Assembly (NCBI GenBank): GCA_019753125.1
Contig: JAIELH010000036.1
Location: 1 to 42,241 of the forward strand
Direction: 5' to 3'
From: Gallionellaceae bacterium
GTDB taxonomy: Bacteria; Pseudomonadota; Gammaproteobacteria; Burkholderiales; Gallionellaceae
DNA length: 42,241 nucleotides
The translations under genes and the position numbers were made by a program. The first letter of the stretch is position 1. Each line of letters opens with the position of its first letter. The notes below the pieces were generated by a model. It did not search any database. It saw only the letters and a list, made by a program, of their open reading frames with translations, and was not told the DNA's origin. Below are positions 41,382 through 42,241 of this stretch, in pieces.

Positions 41382-42241
41382 TCATTCCAGCGTCAAGCGC
41401 GCCACTTCGCTTGAAGAATTGATGTAGGGCTTCAAATCCACTTGCTTGCCGCGATAATACAATTGCACCGACGCGGCACGGCCTATCGCCAGCGAGAACG
41501 GCGCATTACCGTCCAGGCGCAATTCGCTGCCGCGCACATTGATGTGCGAGGACAGTATGTTGCCATCCTTGTCCTTGATTTCCACCCACGATTCATCGCC
41601 GAACGTCAAACGAAGCGCAGGGTTTTTAAGCGGTACATCAGTCTGTATTGCAGGTTTTGCCGGTTGAATCTGCGGCGTAGATTGTGTGGCTACCGGAACT
41701 GAAAGTTTTGCCGCTGCCGGAACAGGAGGCTTTGCCACGACCGGGCGTGAAGGTGATGCTGCAGATGCGGGCGAAACATCCGCTGCCGCGTCAGGAACAG
41801 CAGATGCCGCGATAATCTTCATTTCCGCTGGCAAGGCAACCGGTTTTTCAATTTGCGCCACCTTGGATTCCTTGACTGGCGCCGTGTAATTCCACACCGC
41901 AAATACGACAACCAGCACCGCCAGCAACAATGCCGCCCCAAGCCAGACCAGGTTTTGCCGTTGCGGCAAACGCGCATCGGGAAACGGCACTTCGACGGAT
42001 TCCGGCAGCGAGTGCAACGAGTTCGATCCGGATTGCGGCAGCAACTCCAGCAAGGGCTGCGCATCCAGATGCAAAATCTTCGCATAATTGCGCACAAAAC
42101 CGCGCACAAAAGTCATCTCGGGCAGATGCTGGAAATCATCGTTTTCCAGCGCCTCGATCTGGCGCGGCGCAAGTTTGGTCTGTCCAGCCGCCTCTGCCAC
42201 GCTCAGGCCCAAGCGTTCCCGTGCCTCGCGCAACGCCGCAC
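41382..42241 (-). CDS. rodZ: Cytoskeleton protein RodZ (partial, start outside window)
   Basis: RodZ links MreB to the membrane. The visible part has the N-terminal helix-turn-helix (LREARERLGLSVAEAAGQT) and a membrane helix (NLVWLGAALLLAVLVVVFAVW). A Pro/Ala/Val-rich linker and the C-terminal DUF4115-like domain (FGDESWVEIKDKDGNIL) follow. The frame stays open to the window edge, so the true start is probably beyond 42241. Confidence 0.9.
   Translation of the reverse strand, partial: AALREARERLGLSVAEAAGQTKLAPRQIEALENDDFQHLPEMTFVRGFVRNYAKILHLDAQPLLELLPQSGSNSLHSLPESVEVPFPDARLPQRQNLVWLGAALLLAVLVVVFAVWNYTAPVKESKVAQIEKPVALPAEMKIIAASAVPDAAADVSPASAASPSRPVVAKPPVPAAAKLSVPVATQSTPQIQPAKPAIQTDVPLKNPALRLTFGDESWVEIKDKDGNILSSHINVRGSELRLDGNAPFSLAIGRAASVQLYYRGKQVDLKPYINSSSEVARLTLE

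Noticed and set aside
41107-41385. 92-codon frame between ispG and rodZ as a gene
   Set aside because: It spans a MITE-like element exactly, has no ribosome-binding site and begins and ends in the inverted repeats.

Overview
The window reads as a betaproteobacterial chromosome segment. The inference of the Nitrosomonadales/Gallionellaceae side rests only on the character of the proteins and the conserved gene orders mreBCD-mrdAB-rlpA and rodZ-ispG-hisS-yfgM-bamB-der. No rRNA, tRNA or CRISPR array was seen.

Layout. 1-7471 (+): the last codons of mreB, then mreC, mreD, mrdA (PBP2), mrdB (RodA), rlpA and mltD, a cell-wall elongation and remodelling block. 7524-8531 (-): a YqjK/YqjE/YqjD-type stress membrane cluster, followed by a small ribbon-helix-helix-like gene (8657-8887) and a fold-type III PLP decarboxylase (9287-10594). 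10659-28901 (-): a long copper/silver block. In transcription order it holds a His-rich Cys protein, a DUF411 protein, CusF, a tiny lipoprotein, cusC-cusB-cusA, a complete-looking N-type ATPase operon (atpD-C-Q-B-E-F-A-G, without atpR), an HD-GYP protein, a P1B-1 copper ATPase, a truncated methyltransferase remnant, a GDCCVxC protein and a YHS protein. 28944-35443: a more AT-rich island bracketed by two direct copies of the 3' end of der. It carries hicBA, a lipoprotein, a broken tyrosine recombinase, a Pmp3-like membrane protein and a tandem AAA+ ATPase gene split by an IS5-family element. 35123-42241 (-): der, bamB, yfgM, hisS, ispG and rodZ (cut by the window edge), with a 270-bp MITE between ispG and rodZ.

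How the genes may work together. The N-ATPase sits directly downstream of the proton-driven CusCBA pump and upstream of the copper P-type ATPase, all on one strand with short gaps or overlaps. Its beta subunit carries an N-terminal YHS metal-binding domain, like the one on the neighbouring CopA and on a third protein at the end of the run. This suggests, as inference, a metal-responsive ion-pumping ATPase tied to copper efflux. The rotor subunit has Met where Na+-binding c subunits have Gln/Glu, so H+ coupling is more likely than Na+.

The window also carries several copies of heptamer-based purine/pyrimidine inverted repeats. They have entered gene ends (atpB, ispG), a coding region (cusB) and the ribosome-binding region of mreC. 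The strongest structural result is the IS5-family element at 33469-34747: it has a TTAA duplication, and removing it with one TTAA restores a 790-codon AAA+ ATPase frame.
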